Assembly: GCA_037043235.1 (NCBI GenBank)
Contig: JAWRVZ010000016.1
Location: forward strand, 1,855,001-1,919,000
Source: Rhodeus uyekii
Lineage: Eukaryota; Chordata; Actinopteri; Cypriniformes; Acheilognathidae
Direction of reading: 5' to 3'
Length of the DNA: 64,000 bases
This document shows positions 61,118 to 64,000 of this stretch, piece by piece. How positions within the stretch are numbered: position 1 is the stretch's first letter; every line of letters begins with the position of its first letter. Below the pieces are notes generated by a model. That model ran no database searches and had not been told where the DNA came from. It was given only the letters and a program-made list of their open reading frames with translations. Position numbers and translations under genes: made by a program.

Positions 61118-62512
61118 CTAAACAGTCCTGACACATGAAAAAAAAGAAAAAAATACAGAGTCCCTGGAGGAGCGGGAAAGGAGCCCGGTGGGCTCAGGCA
61201 AGGCTGGAGGGTCAGGCGGCGCCGGGGGAATGAGCCAGGCGGGCTCGGGCAAGGCTGGAGGGTCAGGCGGCGCCGGGGGAGTGAGCCAGGCGGGCTCGGG
61301 CACGGCCGGCGGGTCAGGCGGCGCCGGCGGGGTGAGCCAGGCAGGCTCGGGCAAGGCCGGCGGGTCAGGCGGCGCCGGCGGGGTGAGCCAGGCAGGCTCG
61401 GGCAAGGCCGGCGGGTCAGGCGGCGCCGGCGGGGTGAGCCAGGCAGGCTCGGGCAAGGCCGGCGGGTCAGGCGGGGCGAGAGTCACTGGGGGCGCCGGCA
61501 GGGCGAGAGTCACTGGGGGCGCCGGCAGGGCGAGAGTCACTGGGGGCGCCGGCAGGGCGAGAGTCACTGGGGGCGCCGGCAGGGCGAGAGTCACTTGGAC
61601 GGCGGCTTCCGGGCCAGTAACGGGCTCTGGGACGTCGGCGAAGGCCGGCGGCGGCTCTGGGATGTCCCAGAAGTCCAGCGGCGGGTCGGGCCACAGTTCA
61701 GGCAGCTCTGGCGGTTCGGGCCACAGTTCAGGCAGCTCTGGCGGTTCGGGCCACAGTTCAGGCAGCTCTGGCGGTTCGGGCCACAGTTCAGGCAGCTCTG
61801 GCGGTTCGGGCCACAGTTCAGGCAGCTCTGGCGGTTCGGGCCACAGTTCAGGCAGCTCTGGCGGTTCGGGCCACAGTTCAGGCAGCTCTGGCGGTTCGGG
61901 CCACAGTTCAGGCAGCTCTGGCGGTTCGGGCCACAGTTCAGGCAGATCGGGCTCTGGCTGGCGGATCTCTGGATCGGGCTCTGGCTGGCGGATCTCTGGA
62001 TCGGGCTCTGGCTGGCGGATCTCTGGATCGGGCTCTGGCTGGCGGATCTCTGGATCGGGCTCTGGCTGGCGGATCTCTGGATCGGGCTCTGGCTGGCGGA
62101 TCTCTGGATCGGGCTCTGGCTGGCGGATCTCTGGATCGGGCTCTGGCTGGCGGATCTCTGGATCGGGCTCTGGCTGGCGGATCTCTGGATCGGGCTCTGG
62201 CTGGCGGATCTCTGGATCAGACTCTGGCTGGTTCAGACGGGCCGTTGACTGAGATGCTGCAGCTGATGGTATTGGCTGTCTGGTTCGGAGCGCAGCGCTC
62301 ACCTGACACACATACACTGCTTCTTGCCAGCTTAACTCTGTCAGGTCAGGGAGGTCCTCGATCTGAAAATGGTTTGCTCCGAACCAGAGCAGCATCTTAA
62401 GTGTTCTATCATCCAGGGATGAGAAAGTAGCGAACCGGTTGAACCTCCAGGCGAACTCATCAAAGTTGGGATTCTCCCGGGCAATCCGGAGAACCTTTAC
62501 AAGATGTTCCAT
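61118..62512 (-). CDS. Gag-like protein with four in-frame minisatellites
   Basis: 464 codons, starting 45 bases after the 5' LTR. Residues 1-78 form a compact domain (MEHLVKVLRIARENP, FDEFAWRFNRFA, SLDDRTLK, WFGAN, DLPDLTELSWQEAVYVC) resembling the N-terminal gag-like domain of cyprinid non-autonomous LTR elements. The rest is repeats: ten PEIRQPEPD units (27 bp), nine LPELWPEPPE units (30 bp), a bridge, about four VTLALPAPP units (27 bp) and six of about PPDPPALPEPAWLTPPA (51 bp). Every period is a multiple of three, so the frame stays open. No zinc knuckle, protease or RT motif is present. The role is inferred to be particle or RNA binding in trans with another element. It could instead be a non-functional frame preserved by youth. 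Confidence 0.75.
   Translation of the reverse strand: MEHLVKVLRIARENPNFDEFAWRFNRFATFSSLDDRTLKMLLWFGANHFQIEDLPDLTELSWQEAVYVCQVSAALRTRQPIPSAAASQSTARLNQPESDPEIRQPEPDPEIRQPEPDPEIRQPEPDPEIRQPEPDPEIRQPEPDPEIRQPEPDPEIRQPEPDPEIRQPEPDPEIRQPEPDPEIRQPEPDLPELWPEPPELPELWPEPPELPELWPEPPELPELWPEPPELPELWPEPPELPELWPEPPELPELWPEPPELPELWPEPPELPELWPDPPLDFWDIPEPPPAFADVPEPVTGPEAAVQVTLALPAPPVTLALPAPPVTLALPAPPVTLALPAPPVTLAPPDPPALPEPAWLTPPAPPDPPALPEPAWLTPPAPPDPPALPEPAWLTPPAPPDPPAVPEPAWLTPPAPPDPPALPEPAWLIPPAPPDPPALPEPTGLLSRSSRDSVFFSFFSCVRTV
61186..61476 (-). repeat. 51-bp coding minisatellite
   Basis: Six tandem copies of a 51-bp GC-rich unit (GGCTCGGGCAAGGCCGGCGG core on the plus strand) with scattered substitutions. 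Confidence 0.85.
61477..61600 (-). repeat. 27-bp coding minisatellite A
   Basis: Four full copies and one partial copy of GGCGAGAGTCACTGGGGGCG-type units encoding VTLALPAPP. Confidence 0.85.
61679..61948 (-). repeat. 30-bp coding minisatellite
   Basis: Nine nearly identical tandem units containing GGTTCGGGCCACAGTTCAGG, encoding LPELWPEPPE. Confidence 0.9.
61952..62225 (-). repeat. 27-bp coding minisatellite B
   Basis: Ten nearly identical units containing CTGGCGGATCTCTGGATCGG, encoding PEIRQPEPD. The last unit differs (ATCAGACT). Confidence 0.9.
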
Positions 62513-62557
62513 TGTCCGCCTTCGTCTTTCTTAGGTGACGAACCTGGTCGGTTGTTC

Positions 62558-63055
62558 TGTTACGGGAGCAGGTGCAGGGTTGGTGTTCTGTTATGCAAGC
62601 GGGGTTGGTGTGCGATGCGGAGACAGACAAGGTGACAAGGCAAGGTAGGATTTCAAACTAAAGTACTTTTAATAATAAACCAAACAAAAGACTTTAAATT
62701 TAAACAAAAGAAGCACACATGTGCAATAAATTAAACTTAAACAAAACACTTTAAATATAAACAAAACAAACTGGACAGCATAAACTTGAACTAGACTAAA
62801 CTCAGGACCAGAATCACGGCAAGGAACAAGAAACATCCACATACCAATTCACTAACCATACAACAACCGACCAACACCAGGGAAGTGCACAAGTGATATA
62901 TACACAAGGGGAAACAGCAACACCTGGGAGACTAACGAGGAAGTGATTACAAGACAGGTGTAGGGAGTGAAACAATAACCCGAGAGACAGAAGTGAAACA
63001 AAGACAAGACTGACAGGAAGTGACAGAGAAGACCCAGACAGGAACACGTGTAACA
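62558..63055 (-). repeat. 5' LTR of the gag-only element
   Basis: 498 bp, right copy on the plus strand and therefore the 5' LTR and promoter. Contains a TATA-like minus-strand TGTATATATCAC near 62895. Confidence 0.9.
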
Positions 63056-63060
63056 GTAAC

Positions 63061-64000
63061 GAGGCACTCAGATAAAAAGATGATAGTGATGATGATGATA
63101 TAACTGTCAAAGTCTGAAATTGTTTTTGCGCTACAGTAAGTTCATTCACACTTTAAAAAAACCATACCACATAGACGTTTACAATCACATAAGAAAAGAC
63201 ATTTAATCAACTGTCCCGGGCCTATATGTTATTACTTATGTTATTACTGTGCTTGAGTACAACAACAATTTTAGAGTCATTAAATATAAACTTCTGTTGA
63301 TATTACATTTTATGTGCATTTTAAAGATCATATGATACTAACATAAATACGAACAGTAAATTATAAGACACTCTTATTTGCCATTGACCTACTTACCAAA
63401 TTTGTGTTAAAAACGTTTCTCACATGCTGTTCTGAATTTTCTAGTTGTTGTCAATGCATCAACGTAGCTGTCAGGCTTTTTCCCACCTGATTGGTTTTGC
63501 AACAGGACCGAGATTTTACATCGTATGCCAAGTGGTGGCAAAGTAGTAGTAGCAAACATAGTAGCAAACATAGTAGCAAAAATGCTTATTGTACGAAAGT
63601 ACTCATTGTTCTTGGTGGGATTTTGGGGATACGGGGTGACCTAATTCAAACACTAATTTTGTCTGGCTGAGATTAGCCAAAATAGATTTACATTTAAATA
63701 TTTACTCTGTAAATACATATTACACTCAAAAACATGCAACCTGCCTAGTCTAAAATTGATTCTGTAGTAAATTTCTGATACCAAGAGAGTAGCTTCCATA
63801 GCTATAAACAATCCTTTTTTCTTTGTGCTTTCAGCCAGGACCAAATTGGTCTCTTGGGTTTCCAAAAGGTAGTGAGTTTCTCAAGGATTCTGTAGCTTCA
63901 AAGAAATGAAACTGACAATTTATCTCAAGAGACTTAAAATACTGGTTGTTGATTCCCTCTCCACACAATACTATACCTCACCACTTTACTGCAACATGAA
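63061..64000. other. AT-rich right flank, no gene seen
   Basis: Contains a small GTAGCAAACATA tandem (about three units) at 63550-63582. No gene was recognised. Confidence 0.4.

Larger units (their letters stand above)
60385..63055 (-). mobile_element. Young, apparently intact gag-only LTR retroelement
   Basis: Two 498-bp LTRs (60385-60882 and 62558-63055), which I read as identical, end TGTTACGGGAG/GTGTAACA. They are flanked by a perfect 5-bp duplication GTAAC (60380-60384 and 63056-63060). The element runs on the minus strand. The 5' LTR is the right one, with a TATA-like TGTATATATCAC near 62895. A purine tract GGAAGGGGGG (minus strand, 60888-60897) sits five bases before the 3' LTR, where plus-strand priming is expected. 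One ORF fills the 1.68 kb interior. There is no protease, RT, RNase H or integrase, so mobilisation must come from a partner element. Identical LTRs imply recent insertion. No standard TGG-type primer binding site is obvious. Confidence 0.9.

Noticed and set aside
61186..62225. Regular repeats that could be mistaken for a CRISPR array
   Set aside because: Units are directly adjacent with no unique spacers, are in a eukaryotic LTR element, and keep a reading frame.
61188..62252. 354-codon plus-strand Gly/Ser-rich ORF
   Set aside because: It is the antisense shadow of the minisatellites in the gag-like gene, with no unique domain of its own.

Overview
The window is a vertebrate nuclear segment, almost certainly from a cyprinid (carp-like) fish. 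The evidence is two recognisable alternative first exons of dpp6 together with a typical fish repeat load: Angel-like MITEs, PIF/Harbinger, many hAT MITEs, Tc1, L2, a 5S-rRNA-derived SINE, DIRS-like remnants, and short LTR elements with proline-rich gag-like ORFs. No bacterial-style operons, tRNAs, rRNA genes or CRISPR arrays are present. Nearly all small ORFs are chance frames or repeat shadows.

Host gene. dpp6 (an auxiliary subunit of Kv4 potassium channels) runs on the minus strand, so transcription goes right to left. The upstream alternative first coding exon (DPP6-K/DPP6a type) is at 47939-47995. The downstream long-isoform (DPP6-L) first coding exon is at 20557-20748. Both end in phase 0 at consensus GT donors. 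The common exons would lie beyond the left edge. Positions 1-20556 are therefore intron 1 of the L transcript, 20749-47938 are intron and promoter DNA between the two starts, and the right quarter is upstream flank or a 5' UTR intron.

Layout. 358-12757: a 4.2 kb unit present three times in the order forward, reverse, forward. The first hinge carries what looks like a degraded PacBio SMRTbell adapter, and the second is a tight foldback, so I judge most of this block to be an assembly artefact. 13003-15030: a decayed LTR element with 5-bp target duplication, carrying two Harbinger MITEs. 16642-17228: a CpG-rich MITE. 20557-20748: dpp6 L exon. 21880-22705: a hAT MITE inside another hAT MITE, both with perfect 8-bp target duplications. 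26465-30790: DIRS-like retroelement wreckage with hAT and Tc1 fragments. 34989-35276: a pogo/Tigger-like MITE. 39250-40546: a second decayed gag-type LTR element. 43239-44772: a Harbinger element. 47939-48010 and 48230-48440: dpp6 K exon and its probable promoter. 49570-50855: a deleted L2 LINE. 51950-55332: several LTRs and a Tigger-like remnant. 55600-56160: a 5S-derived SINE. 60385-63055: a young, apparently intact gag-only LTR element with identical 498-bp LTRs, a 5-bp target duplication, and one 464-codon ORF built largely of four in-frame minisatellites.

What stands out. The best candidate for a little-described system is the gag-only LTR family (intact at 60385-63055, decayed at 13003-15030 and about 39250-40546, related solo LTR at 54965-55327). 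It appears to depend on another element for reverse transcriptase and has rapidly evolving coding minisatellites. The dpp6 double first-exon arrangement is the main host-gene content.
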